Source of the DNA: Abyssibius sp040880065
Lineage (GTDB): Bacteria; Pseudomonadota; Alphaproteobacteria; Rhodobacterales; Rhodobacteraceae
Direction: 5' to 3'
Assembly (NCBI GenBank): GCA_040880065.1
Contig: JBBDJE010000043.1
Coordinates: 1-64,000 of the forward strand
DNA length: 64,000 nucleotides
How positions within the stretch are numbered: position 1 is the stretch's first letter; the number at the start of each line of letters is the position of its first letter. The position numbers and the translations under genes are program-made. Below the pieces are notes generated by a model. That model made no database searches, was not told the DNA's origin, and saw only the letters and a program-made list of their open reading frames with translations. Below are positions 54,342 through 63,667 of this stretch, piece by piece.

Positions 54342-55259
54342 CTACTTAAGGCGCAACTGCTGGTAGGTCTGCAAAGCGCTGCTGTGCTCAACACTCAACG
54401 TATCTGCAAAATCGTCCGGATTTTCAATTTCATAGCCCGCAGCCTGCATAACAGCCGGGTCCAAATGCGCGTTTATCATGCTCACCTGAGCCGAAGTCAG
54501 CCAGTTGCGCCACGGCTCGGCGGCATGGCGTGCCTGCACCGCGTCAATCGGTTCATTCGTTTTGGTGCTGTGCGCCAGCGGCCGCAAGCCCGCCGGATCA
54601 AGCCCCAGAGCCTCAAGCGCGGCAGCCAATGTTGCAACCGGGTCGGCAAGAAACGGTTCGAATGATACAAACGCCGTTGGAATTTCGGCACTAGCGGCAA
54701 AGCGCTGCGCGCCAGCCTGCTTGGCGTTCCATAGCGCGGCGGGCGAGGCGACAACCAGATCCATGCGCTCGCGCGGTATGCTCAGCCATGGCGTTTCAAT
54801 AAAGGTTGAAAGCGCGGATATGCGCCGCCCGACATGGTGGTAAGGGCGCGCAAACAGCGCAATAACCCATGAATACGGGTTGCGCTGGCTTAGCAAAGCG
54901 CCAGAAAGGCTGGCAAAACTGTCATCCCAGCCCAGCATTGCATGTTTCCAGCACGCAACACGCGGCTTGGCGAGCGATACAGCATCGCTCAATGCGGATT
55001 GCTTCGCATTGCCACCAATCTCCTGCTGTTCGATTTTGGCGGCGCGTTCAAGTAGGTCTAAAATCGGTTGCGCCTTTGGGTCTAGGGGCTGTGAAAAGTT
55101 TTCACGGATATGCGGCAAGGCCTTGATCATCTGCGCCATGGCGCGGGTGCCGGTATTGCGCTCGCCAAGCACGCGGATGACAGGTTTGCGCTGCTTTGGC
55201 GTTGCCCCCTGCCCCGTTTGACCGCTAAGACTGGTCTGACCTTTCGGAGCTTGCCCCAT
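54342..55259 (-). CDS. Sulfotransferase-like P-loop protein
   Basis: 305 aa. VIRVLGERNTGTRAM near residue 30 resembles the 5'-phosphosulfate-binding loop of PAPS sulfotransferases. A later ARPYHHVGRRISAL region and an alpha-helical C-terminus (DPAVMQAAGYE) also fit this superfamily. Acceptor unknown. GAGG eight bases before ATG 55259 supports this start. That ATG overlaps the xthA ATG on the opposite strand (shared CATG). Confidence 0.7.
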   Translation of the reverse strand: MGQAPKGQTSLSGQTGQGATPKQRKPVIRVLGERNTGTRAMAQMIKALPHIRENFSQPLDPKAQPILDLLERAAKIEQQEIGGNAKQSALSDAVSLAKPRVACWKHAMLGWDDSFASLSGALLSQRNPYSWVIALFARPYHHVGRRISALSTFIETPWLSIPRERMDLVVASPAALWNAKQAGAQRFAASAEIPTAFVSFEPFLADPVATLAAALEALGLDPAGLRPLAHSTKTNEPIDAVQARHAAEPWRNWLTSAQVSMINAHLDPAVMQAAGYEIENPDDFADTLSVEHSSALQTYQQLRLK

Positions 55260-56028
55260 GAAAATCGCCTCATTCAACATCAACGGTATCAAGGCCCGCC
55301 TGCCCGCATTGCTTGACTGGCTGGCCGAAGCCGCGCCCGACATTGTGTGCCTACAGGAAATCAAGTCGCTAGACGAGAATTTTCCCCGCGAGGCGATCGG
55401 AGACCTCGGGTATAATATCGAAACTCACGGCCAGAAAAGCTTTAACGGCGTGGCGATCCTGTCGAAATTCCCCATCGAGGATGTGGTTCGCGGTCTGCCG
55501 GGTGACCCCGAGGACGAGCAGGCCCGCTGGATCGAGGCGACCATCAACACGGTGCGCGTATGCGGGTTGTATTTGCCCAATGGCAACCCGGTCGACAGCC
55601 CGAAATTCCCCTATAAGCTGCGCTGGATGGCCCGCATGAAAGCCCGCGCGGCTGAGCTGTTGGCCAGCGAGGACATCGCGCTCATATGCGGTGATTTCAA
55701 CATCATCCCCCAGCCAGAAGACGCCCACCGCCCGGATGACTGGTGGGGCGATGCGCTCTATCGGCCCGAAAGTCTGGCGCTGTGGCGCGAGGTAGTTAAC
55801 CTTGGTTTTACCGATGCGTTTCGCGCGCTCGACGCGGCCCCGCTGAACTATACGTTCTGGGACTTTCAGGCCGGCGCGTGGAACAAGAATGACGGCATCC
55901 GCATCGACCATTTCCTGCTCAGCCCGCAAGCCGCCGACCGTCTGCGCGATTGCAAGGTCGACCGCCATATGCGCGGGCGCGACAAGCCCAGCGACCATGT
56001 GCCGATCTGGGTGGAGCTAGATGCGTAA
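55258..56028 (+). CDS. xthA: Exodeoxyribonuclease III
   Basis: 256 aa EEP-fold AP endonuclease/3'-exonuclease for base-excision repair. Motifs: IASFNINGIKARLP, CLQEIKSLDENFP, CGDFNIIPQPEDAH, FWDFQAGAWNKNDGIRIDH and SDHVPIW. GGAG eight bases before ATG. It overlaps the divergent sulfotransferase gene at the start and the convergent kpsC by 12 bases at the end. Confidence 0.95.
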   Translation: MKIASFNINGIKARLPALLDWLAEAAPDIVCLQEIKSLDENFPREAIGDLGYNIETHGQKSFNGVAILSKFPIEDVVRGLPGDPEDEQARWIEATINTVRVCGLYLPNGNPVDSPKFPYKLRWMARMKARAAELLASEDIALICGDFNIIPQPEDAHRPDDWWGDALYRPESLALWREVVNLGFTDAFRALDAAPLNYTFWDFQAGAWNKNDGIRIDHFLLSPQAADRLRDCKVDRHMRGRDKPSDHVPIWVELDA

Positions 56029-58032
56029 AACCCGCTGCGCGCGGGCCAATATGCGCAAATACCACGGTTGTCTGCCATGGCCTGCAACCATGCGCTCCAC
56101 CAATACCTCGGGCGGGCATGGTGCGCCGCTCACCGGGTCGCGATAGAGCGGATAATCCACCAACACCGCCTGCGCCAACTGGTCGAGATTTGGCCGCGCA
56201 ATGCGGCGTGCGGGCGGTGTGGCGCGGTCATCCGTCAGCCCCCAGCCTGCGTAAAACGGTGCGCCAAAGCAGGTTACAGGCAGGCCATGCATCAGCGCCT
56301 CGAACCCCATCAGCGACGTAATCGTGGCCACATGATCAACCTGCCCAAAAAGCGTGGCGGGGGCAGCCTTATGAACAACCATATCCGCCAGATCGCCGCA
56401 ATTTTCAACCTTGCCAATGCGCAAACCAGCCACGACATCGGGGTGGGGTTTGTAAATAACAAACGCTTCGGGGAAGGCTTGCCGAACGGCTTTCAGCAGG
56501 CTTTCATTGGTGCGTATGCCAACCGCGCCCATGCGGATCGAGGCATCGTCTTCCACCTGTCCGGGCACCAGAATGCGTAACCGCCCGTCGCGCGGCGGCA
56601 GTTCGACATGCCCTGTCAGGTTGTATTTGGACAGGCCGGCCGCCACGATTTGCGTGCGCAACGCAGCACCGCGCGCGCAATCGCGCCCTGCGGCCAGTTC
56701 TATCAGGGCTTCCAGTCTGGACGGCCTTGCCGGGTTGAAGTAAATGCCGACATCATCCATCACCAGCGATTGCGCAGGCACAAGTTCCGCCCCCAGCCCG
56801 ATCGAGCGTAAAAACCCGTCTTCGACCTGCACCAGCCGCACGCCTGCGTTCTGCGCAGCATCGGGCAGGGTTTCGGGCATGCGGCTGGCCCAGATGGCAA
56901 GCGGCTTGCCCGCGTCCCGCGCCCGCGCCAGCCCCGTTTCGGCAGGTTCTTTATACTGCGGATGGTTCAAAAACCGGCGCAAACTATGGCGTTTCCAACG
57001 GCGCATACCGCTCGCAGGGCTGCCATGTGGCAGCACCCAATGCGCGCGGGCGCGGGCTTCCAATATGGCAAGCGCACGCTCAAGGCTGCACAGCGCCCCG
57101 GCAAACGGGTCATGCCAGATGGGGTTGAGAATCATGACGCCCGCAAAAAGCTGGTTGCGGTTCAGTGCGCGGCTGCGGCGCGGGGTCGATTGCGTATCAT
57201 CGCTCAGCCCCCAGCCCGCATAGAAGGGCAGGCCAAAAATGCGCGGGCGGTGGCCGGCCAAAATCGCCTCAAAGCCGATTTGCGAGGTCACGCAATAGAC
57301 CGCAGCGGCGCCTTCCAGCATATCCCACGGGTTGCTCGGATGCTGCCATATCTGGCAATTTCCGCTGCAATCCGCGGCGCTGAAATAGCCCGGCCTGTGC
57401 TTGCTTGTGCTGGCCGGGTGGCTGCGAATGATGATTGGCTTATCCGGATGTTCACGCCGGGCCGCCGCCAGCATGGCCTTGAATGTGGCAGCGTCAGCCC
57501 CGCCACAGCGCACGCTGGCATCGTTATGGCTTTGGTCAACAACCAGAACATAGCCCGGCGCGGGCACCGGCATCGCGCCGCGTGGATGCGCGTTGTATTT
57601 CGACAGCCCTGCCCGTTGCAGGAACGCAATCGCCCCAGCCGCGCGGGTTTGCAAGGCGAGATCATCCAGCCGCGCATCGCTTTGCAGAATGGTCTCCAAG
57701 GTCGACGGGTTCTGCCCGTCGAAATGCACGCCGACCGGATCAATCGTCAAGCCTAGCGGTGGCGATTTTCGCCCCGGCAGCACCGAGCGCAGCGGTGCAT
57801 CCTCAACGCTCACCAGCACTTGCCCGTGCATCGCCGATTTGGCCATGGCGCGCAAGCCGCTCGGTTTTCGGCCCCACACGCCCAACGCATCGAGCCGCCG
57901 CGCCAAAGGTGCGTAACAGAGCTGCCAGCCTGCGAGCCGCAAAATTTGGCGCGTGCTGGCCAATGAGAGCATACCGAAGGAATATACCCCCAGCCGCTTT
58001 GGCCGATTGCCAGCACCGCCCGTATCATCCAT
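56017..58032 (-). CDS. kpsC: Capsule polysaccharide Kdo-transferase KpsC
   Basis: 671 aa, two homologous halves. Each carries a near-identical motif (FGLPFYAGWGLSDD and FGAPFYAGWGLTDD), plus HPASTSKHRPGYF and KPHPDVVAGLR. KpsC builds the beta-Kdo linker on phosphatidylglycerol that anchors group 2-type capsules. Last gene of kpsS-kpsD-kpsC, 20 bases after kpsD. Confidence 0.93.
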   Translation of the reverse strand: MDDTGGAGNRPKRLGVYSFGMLSLASTRQILRLAGWQLCYAPLARRLDALGVWGRKPSGLRAMAKSAMHGQVLVSVEDAPLRSVLPGRKSPPLGLTIDPVGVHFDGQNPSTLETILQSDARLDDLALQTRAAGAIAFLQRAGLSKYNAHPRGAMPVPAPGYVLVVDQSHNDASVRCGGADAATFKAMLAAARREHPDKPIIIRSHPASTSKHRPGYFSAADCSGNCQIWQHPSNPWDMLEGAAAVYCVTSQIGFEAILAGHRPRIFGLPFYAGWGLSDDTQSTPRRSRALNRNQLFAGVMILNPIWHDPFAGALCSLERALAILEARARAHWVLPHGSPASGMRRWKRHSLRRFLNHPQYKEPAETGLARARDAGKPLAIWASRMPETLPDAAQNAGVRLVQVEDGFLRSIGLGAELVPAQSLVMDDVGIYFNPARPSRLEALIELAAGRDCARGAALRTQIVAAGLSKYNLTGHVELPPRDGRLRILVPGQVEDDASIRMGAVGIRTNESLLKAVRQAFPEAFVIYKPHPDVVAGLRIGKVENCGDLADMVVHKAAPATLFGQVDHVATITSLMGFEALMHGLPVTCFGAPFYAGWGLTDDRATPPARRIARPNLDQLAQAVLVDYPLYRDPVSGAPCPPEVLVERMVAGHGRQPWYLRILARAQRVLRI

Positions 58033-58052
58033 TGGCGCTTCGCTTTGCTGCT

Positions 58053-59195
58053 TTACTCGAAAATTTCGACAATGCGCGCAATATCGGCAATTGCGCCAAT
58101 ACCGTTTGACAGCGAATCAAGGAACCGGCCCCATGCGACATAGTTCGCCTCGCTCGCAAACAGCGAATCGCGGTCACGCAAATAGAATTCCTGCGCGATG
58201 AACAGCCCTTCGGGCGCCGTCAAATCAACCACATAGGCGATGCGCTGCGGCGTTGTCAGGTCGTTGCGCTGAAGAACACGGTTGGCAATTTCAGCCGTTT
58301 CGGTGCGCAGAATGAATATGCCGCGCGGGTTGGCCGCATTGCCGTTCAGCCCGCCAATGGCAGCCAAACCGTCAATCACCGTCTGTTCGCGCGCGCCAAG
58401 CACAAGCTGCGCCTGCTTGTTGGCAGCGCCAAGGGCGGTGAAATAGCGCACATTTTCTTCAACAATAATCCGGTCGCCTGCGCGCAGCGGGATGTCATTG
58501 TCGGTATTGGCATAAAGGTCTTCAAGCCAGATACGCCCGCTCTGCCCACCACGCTGAACGGTGATTTGCGTCACCCCGGGGTTGGATTGCACGCCACCTG
58601 CCACGGCCAGCATGCCCGTCAGTCGGCGGTTGGGGTTTTCCAGCGGAAATACACCTTGCCGCCCCACAGGGCCAACCACGCTTACCGTTGCGCCATCGCC
58701 AGCCTGACGGCGCACTTCGACCTGCGGGTCGGGGGTTTGGCGGGCAAGTTCGCGGGTTATTTCTTCGCGCAACTCATCTGGCGTGCGGCCAGAGGCGGAA
58801 ATGGTGCCGGCATAGGGCACGAAAATATTGCCAAGCTCGTCAACCTGCACGGCGGGCAGCACGATAGAATTGGTGCCAGCGGCCACAAGCAGCCCGTTTT
58901 CAATGTTTTCCCAAATGGTAATGTTCAGCAAATCGCCGGGGTTGATGCGACTAACCGACGCCACGCCCGCATTAAGAAAGGCACGCGTAAAGCCGAGAGT
59001 GTCGTTTACATAGGCGGCAGAGGCCACACGGTCATTGACCAGCACCACATGCATGGAGCCGCCATTCTCGACCGATCCGGAAAGAATTTCGGCCGCACTG
59101 GGGCCGGAGCGCGGCATTTGGCAGGCCGCCACAAGCATTCCAAGCCCAAGAATCAGCCCCAGCCGCACTGCCCGAAATTTCATCTGCAAATCCAT
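58053..59195 (-). CDS. Capsule polysaccharide export lipoprotein (KpsD/Wza-like)
   Basis: 380 aa. The lipobox (LVAACQ) marks a lipoprotein. A polysaccharide-export domain (INPGDLLNITIWENIENGLL, VDELGNIFVPYAGTI) is followed by SLBB-like repeats (VVGPVGRQGVFPL, LRAGDRIIVEENVRYFTALGA). It likely forms the periplasmic/outer-membrane conduit for the capsule made by KpsC and KpsS. The start may be 59195 or 59183. It lies between kpsS and kpsC. Confidence 0.9.
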   Translation of the reverse strand: MDLQMKFRAVRLGLILGLGMLVAACQMPRSGPSAAEILSGSVENGGSMHVVLVNDRVASAAYVNDTLGFTRAFLNAGVASVSRINPGDLLNITIWENIENGLLVAAGTNSIVLPAVQVDELGNIFVPYAGTISASGRTPDELREEITRELARQTPDPQVEVRRQAGDGATVSVVGPVGRQGVFPLENPNRRLTGMLAVAGGVQSNPGVTQITVQRGGQSGRIWLEDLYANTDNDIPLRAGDRIIVEENVRYFTALGAANKQAQLVLGAREQTVIDGLAAIGGLNGNAANPRGIFILRTETAEIANRVLQRNDLTTPQRIAYVVDLTAPEGLFIAQEFYLRDRDSLFASEANYVAWGRFLDSLSNGIGAIADIARIVEIFE

Positions 59196-59238
59196 CCGCC
59201 CCAGTTTGTGATGAGTATAGTGATTCACCACCTTACCG

Positions 59239-60543
59239 CTACATCTTTTGCCCTTTCGGGGGCGTTGGCACAACCCTCAGTGTTGCGGGCTGCGGCGCTA
59301 TGAGCAAAATCTGTTCATAGGCATCGTTCGGGGCGAGCATTTTATCAACCACCACGCGCAAAAGCTGCGCGCGCCCCGCGGCTGTATAAAACCCGCCGCT
59401 GAATTGCGAGGTTTCAAGCAGGAACTGGCGAAAGTCGGCATAGGCGTCACGGTCGGGTTTTTGCGGGTTGGCAAAGAAGTCGGCAAGGCTCTGGTTGGCC
59501 ACCAGCCCCGGCTTGGCATAGACGGCGCGCCCAAGCGCCAGCACGGGCAAGCCACGCCACAACGCCTGCTGCGCGGCGGTAGAGTTGACAGTGACCGCTG
59601 TGCGCGCCTTATCAAGCATAGCGCCGATTTTGCCGCCCATAATGAAATCCACCCGCCCGCCAACGCCTTTGGCGCTGGCCTGTTTGCGCACGAAACTGCG
59701 CAAGGCTTCGCGCCCGTCTTCCAGAGGATGCGCCTTGAACACCAGCCGGTGATGGGCCGGTGCACCTTTGGCAAAACCGTCTATGACATCGGCTACAAAG
59801 TCGCGCATGCAGTCATAATCGGAATGCGCGCGCAGGCTGGCATCATGTCCCAGTTGCAGCAGGCCAATATGAAACGGTGCGCCGGAGCGCAGCACCGCGC
59901 GGGTTTGAATGTGGCGGCGCAGCGCTGCCAGCGGCAGCCAGACAATCCGGCGGGCATGCAGGCGCAGTTCAGACAGCACCGAATGGCTGCGATGGGTCTG
60001 GCGCGCGCCATACACCCCCGCTGGCAGCAAAAAGTTCAGATGGTAGCGAAACCCGTACCATGTATGGTGCCAAAGCGCGCCCCACTGGCTTGGCGCGGCA
60101 GGCGCATGTGCTCCGGCCTCACGCAACGCGGCGCGCATTTCTGGCAGGCCAAGCTGCATAAGTGCTGAATTGCCGTTTACGCCGCCGCGTTCATAGGTTG
60201 CCCAATAAGGGCGCAAATAGCCTTCCTCAAAGCAATGAATTCGCAGGCCAAGCGCGCTGGCCAGTGCACGCGCGCCAGCATGATGGGGGCGGCTATCGCC
60301 GTAAAGCACAAGGTCGCTCACCCCGTGCTTTGCGATATAGGTTTGTAAAAACGCCACAAAACCGCCCATTTGCGGGCCGTAGGCTGTGTATTTTAGCGCG
60401 CGCGGCCAGAAATGCCTATCGCCCCTGTTAAAGCCAATTCGCGAAACTTTTGCACCCGTGCCCTGCAAACGTTGCGCCAATTGCCCGAAAAACGGGCCGT
60501 GGGGGCCTTGCAGGAACAGGAACTGGCGGGGTGGTTTGGCCAT
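59239..60543 (-). CDS. kpsS: Capsule polysaccharide Kdo-transferase KpsS
   Basis: 434 aa. KpsS traits: QFLFLQGPHGPFFGQLAQRL at the N-terminus, LVLYGDSRPHH, CFEEGYLRPYWATYERGGVN, KAHPLEDG, and VNSTAAQQALWRGLPVLALG. It adds the first Kdo to phosphatidylglycerol before KpsC extends the linker. ABC-type export partners kpsM/T/E are not in the window. Confidence 0.93.
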   Translation of the reverse strand: MAKPPRQFLFLQGPHGPFFGQLAQRLQGTGAKVSRIGFNRGDRHFWPRALKYTAYGPQMGGFVAFLQTYIAKHGVSDLVLYGDSRPHHAGARALASALGLRIHCFEEGYLRPYWATYERGGVNGNSALMQLGLPEMRAALREAGAHAPAAPSQWGALWHHTWYGFRYHLNFLLPAGVYGARQTHRSHSVLSELRLHARRIVWLPLAALRRHIQTRAVLRSGAPFHIGLLQLGHDASLRAHSDYDCMRDFVADVIDGFAKGAPAHHRLVFKAHPLEDGREALRSFVRKQASAKGVGGRVDFIMGGKIGAMLDKARTAVTVNSTAAQQALWRGLPVLALGRAVYAKPGLVANQSLADFFANPQKPDRDAYADFRQFLLETSQFSGGFYTAAGRAQLLRVVVDKMLAPNDAYEQILLIAPQPATLRVVPTPPKGQKM

Positions 60544-60693
60544 GAGGGTCGTTAAATCCTGAACTTGTTAATCTTGTGATATCTGCCCGATGTAACAGAG
60601 TCTAACTTGTGCCAAGCCCTTGTCGCCCGTCGCTGCATTGTTTACCAAGAAGCGTCTGGCCGTTAAGGCAGATATGCAGCAAAGGGTGCGGCC

Positions 60694-61302
60694 ATGTTTA
60701 CCGGTATAATCAGCGATATTGGCACTATTGTGGCAATGGAACAATCGGGCGATTTACGCGCGCGCATTGCCACGGCTTACGCGCGCGCAAGCATTGATAT
60801 CGGCGCGTCCATCGCCTGTGACGGTGTGTGCCTTACAGTGGTCGCGCGCGGCGATGATCAGGGGCGCGGTTGGTTCGATGTCGACATCTCGGCCGAAACC
60901 CTTTCCAAAACCAATATCGGTGCGCTATGGGCAACAGGCCGCGGTGTAAACCTTGAACGCGCGCTGCGCCTGGGCGACGAGCTTGGCGGCCATATCGTCA
61001 GCGGCCATGTCGACGGGCAGGCGCAGGTGCTTTCACTGACCGATGAGGGCGACAGCACGCGCATCCGCTTTGAAGCCCCCCGCGATCTGGCCAGATTTAT
61101 CGCACCCAAAGGCTCGGTCGCGCTGAACGGCACCTCGCTGACGGTAAATGAGGTAGAAGGCGCGGTGTTCGGCGTCAACCTCATTCCGCATACCAAAACC
61201 GTTACCACATGGGGTGCGGTGAAGGCGGGCGATGCGGTGAACCTCGAAATTGACACGATGGCGCGCTATGTGGCGCGCTTGCAGGATTGGGCCGCGCAAT
61301 GA
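60694..61302 (+). CDS. ribE: Riboflavin synthase alpha subunit
   Basis: 202 aa lumazine dismutase, converting 6,7-dimethyl-8-ribityllumazine to riboflavin. It starts MFTGIISDIGTI and has two homologous barrel halves (SIACDGVCLTVV and SVALNGTSLTVNEV; GGHIVSGHVDG). No FMN riboswitch is visible in the 150-bp leader. The stop overlaps the small ORF start (ATGA). Confidence 0.95.
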   Translation: MFTGIISDIGTIVAMEQSGDLRARIATAYARASIDIGASIACDGVCLTVVARGDDQGRGWFDVDISAETLSKTNIGALWATGRGVNLERALRLGDELGGHIVSGHVDGQAQVLSLTDEGDSTRIRFEAPRDLARFIAPKGSVALNGTSLTVNEVEGAVFGVNLIPHTKTVTTWGAVKAGDAVNLEIDTMARYVARLQDWAAQ

Positions 61303-61496
61303 GCATGACAGGCCATAATAACGGACCAGCACCGCAGCCCGGCACAAGTTGGCACACCGCCATTGGAAACTTCCTGTCCGGCGGCGTGGTGCCGGTTGGC
61401 GCGACCGAGATCAAACACGAATGGGTAACCGCAGGCAGGCTTGCCGCAGACTTGCCCGCCACACGCTATTTTGCACAGGAGACACAGCATGGCTGA
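61299..61496 (+). CDS. Possible small protein encoded between ribE and ribB
   Basis: 65 aa, not recognised. The ATG overlaps the ribE stop as ATGA and the ORF ends eight bases inside ribB, so its geometry fits translational coupling in the rib operon. The sequence has a polar N-terminus, then AIGNFLSGGVVPVGATEIKHEW. No membrane helix or signal. An alternative is that this is an untranslated spacer. Confidence 0.5.
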   Translation: MSMTGHNNGPAPQPGTSWHTAIGNFLSGGVVPVGATEIKHEWVTAGRLAADLPATRYFAQETQHG

Positions 61497-62586
61497 TGCC
61501 GAATTTTCCAAAGCCATTGCCAATGTCGAGGACATCATCGCCGATGCCCGCGCCGGGCGGATGTTCATTCTCGTCGACCATGAAGACCGCGAGAACGAGG
61601 GCGACCTTGTTATCCCCGCGCAAATGGCCACAGCCGAGGCGATCAACTTCATGGCGACCCATGGGCGCGGGCTGATCTGCCTTACGCTTACCGGCGCACG
61701 GCTCGACCAGCTTGGCCTGCCGCTTATGGCCGCCAAAAACTCGTCACGCCATGAAACGGCTTTCACCGTGTCTATCGAAGCGCGCGAAGGTGTTACCACC
61801 GGCATTTCCGCGCATGACCGCGCGCGCACCGTTGCCGTGGCGATTGACCCTGATAGCCACCCGCAAGACATTGCCACACCCGGCCATGTCTTCCCGCTGC
61901 GCAGCCGTGAAGGCGGGGTGCTTGTGCGCGCCGGTCATACCGAGGCGGCAACCGACATTGCCCGCCTTGCGGGGCTAACGCCCGCGGGTGTTATTTGCGA
62001 GATCATGAAGGATGACGGGAGCATGGCCCGCCTGCCCGACCTGATTGCATTTGCCCAAAAGCACAAGCTGAATATCGGCACGATTTCCGACCTCATCGCC
62101 TATCGCCGCAAGCATGACAACCTTGTGCGCGAGGTGGAAAACCGCGCCGTAACCTCGCTACATGGCGGCAACTGGACCCTGCGGCGCTTTCGCGACACCA
62201 CCACCAATGACGAGCATATCGCGCTGTGCTTGGGCGATATTTCGGGCGAAGCGCCGGTTTTGGCCCGCGTCCACGCGATACTGCCAGAGGATGATTTGCT
62301 TGGGTTAAACCCCGCCCGCGCCGGCATTCTGCACGGCGCAATGGCCGCAATTGTCGCTGAAGGGCGCGGGGTTGTGGTTCTGCTTTCCGACATGAACCAC
62401 GCAAAACCGGCCGAGGGTGACAGCCAGCTCATTTTGCGCCAATACGGCGTCGGGGCGCAAATTTTGGGCGGGCTGGGCGTGCAGGATATGATCTTGCTCA
62501 CCAATTCCCCTGCGCCCAAGCTGATCGGCGTTGAAGGCTATGGCCTGAATGTCATCGCCACACGCGCTTTTGAACCAAGGATCTGA
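61489..62586 (+). CDS. ribB: 3,4-dihydroxy-2-butanone 4-phosphate synthase with degenerate GCHII-like domain
   Basis: 365 aa. Residues about 1-205 are the DHBP synthase (VDHEDRENEGDL, RHETAFTVSIE, HVFPLRSREGGVLVRAGHTEA). Residues about 215-365 resemble GTP cyclohydrolase II (QYGVGAQILGGLGVQDMILL) but lack its zinc cysteines, so RibA activity is unlikely. The enzyme converts ribulose-5-phosphate to the four-carbon riboflavin precursor. AGGAG seven bases before ATG 61489 fixes the start. Confidence 0.93.
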   Translation: MADAEFSKAIANVEDIIADARAGRMFILVDHEDRENEGDLVIPAQMATAEAINFMATHGRGLICLTLTGARLDQLGLPLMAAKNSSRHETAFTVSIEAREGVTTGISAHDRARTVAVAIDPDSHPQDIATPGHVFPLRSREGGVLVRAGHTEAATDIARLAGLTPAGVICEIMKDDGSMARLPDLIAFAQKHKLNIGTISDLIAYRRKHDNLVREVENRAVTSLHGGNWTLRRFRDTTTNDEHIALCLGDISGEAPVLARVHAILPEDDLLGLNPARAGILHGAMAAIVAEGRGVVVLLSDMNHAKPAEGDSQLILRQYGVGAQILGGLGVQDMILLTNSPAPKLIGVEGYGLNVIATRAFEPRI

Positions 62587-62587
62587 C

Positions 62588-63127
62588 ATGGCCGCCAGCA
62601 TCACCCACCACCAGCTTGATGACCCGAAGTTTGACATTCCCACCAAGCTGCTGATCGTCGTCGCCCCTTATTACAAGGATATCGCCGCACAGCAGGTTGA
62701 AGGCGCAAAACGGCGGATCGAGGCGGCGGGTGCCACGCATGAGCTTGTAAATGTGCCCGGAGCGCTGGAAATTCCAACCGCAATCCGATTGGCCAGCGCC
62801 GCCGGGTTTGACGGCTTTGTCGCGCTTGGCTGCGTTATTCGCGGCGAAACCACGCATTACGATACTGTGTGCAACGACAGTTCGCGCGCGCTGACCCTGC
62901 TGGGGCTGGAGGGGCTATGCATTGGCAATGGCATTCTGACCGTTGAAAACATAGCGCAGGCCGCCGTGCGTGCCGAGGTCGCCGGGCAAGACAAGGGCGG
63001 TGGGGCGGCAGCCGCCGCCATGCACCTGATTGCGCTGGATCGCCGCTTTACAAAGCCCAGGCAGGGGCGTATTGCGCCGAGTTCACACCATATCCAAATT
63101 GCCGCGACGGACCAAATTCATGAGTAA
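62588..63127 (+). CDS. ribH: Lumazine synthase
   Basis: 179 aa. It condenses the RibB product with the aminouracil intermediate. Motifs: VNVPGALEIPTAIRLA, ALGCVIRGETTHYDTVCN and GNGILTVEN. The capsid-forming or pentameric state is not predictable. ATG 62588 is one base after the ribB stop. It has a longer polar N- and C-terminus than minimal RibH. It overlaps nusB by eight bases. Confidence 0.95.
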   Translation: MAASITHHQLDDPKFDIPTKLLIVVAPYYKDIAAQQVEGAKRRIEAAGATHELVNVPGALEIPTAIRLASAAGFDGFVALGCVIRGETTHYDTVCNDSSRALTLLGLEGLCIGNGILTVENIAQAAVRAEVAGQDKGGGAAAAAMHLIALDRRFTKPRQGRIAPSSHHIQIAATDQIHE

Positions 63128-63608
63128 GCCCAGCACCAGTTCAAAGCACAGCGCCAAGCGGCAAATGCGCTCGGCCGCGCGCCTTTATGCGGTGCAGGCC
63201 CTGTTCCAGATGGAAGCTTCCAGCCAGCCCGCCGAGGCGGTGCGCGAAGAGTTCGAAACCCATCGCTTCGGGGCCGTTTATGAGGGTGAAACCATGGCCG
63301 AGGGCGATGTTGATCTGTTTCGCGCATTGACCATGGAAGCCGTCAACCATCAGGCCCGCATTGACCAGTTGACCGACAAGGCCCTTGTCGACCGTTGGCC
63401 ACTTGGCCGGATCGACCCGACCCTGCGCGCGCTGTTTCGCGCGGCGGGTGCCGAGATTCTCACGCAAGAAACGCCAATCAAAGTTGCCATCAACGAATTT
63501 GTCGACGTGGCCAAAGCCTTCTTTCCCGAAGGCAAGGAAGCCAGATTCGTGAACGCAGTGCTCGACCATATAGCCCGCGCCGCCAAGCCCGAGGCATTTA
63601 GCGCCTGA
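63120..63608 (+). CDS. nusB: Transcription antitermination protein NusB
   Basis: 162 aa all-helical RNA-binding protein of rrn antitermination. Segments RSAARLYAVQALFQMEAS and IDPTLRALFRAAGAEIL, then VAINEFVDVAKAFFPEGKEARFVNAVLD, are standard. It overlaps ribH, the usual ribH-nusB arrangement. Confidence 0.95.
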   Translation: MSKPSTSSKHSAKRQMRSAARLYAVQALFQMEASSQPAEAVREEFETHRFGAVYEGETMAEGDVDLFRALTMEAVNHQARIDQLTDKALVDRWPLGRIDPTLRALFRAAGAEILTQETPIKVAINEFVDVAKAFFPEGKEARFVNAVLDHIARAAKPEAFSA

Positions 63609-63667
63609 AGCTTGCCCAATTGGCACAGCTATGGCACTGATTGTGCAACTTTGGGCAGGGCAGCAGT

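Noticed and set aside
60544..60693. Search for an FMN riboswitch upstream of ribE
   Set aside because: The conserved FMN element strings are not present in this leader.
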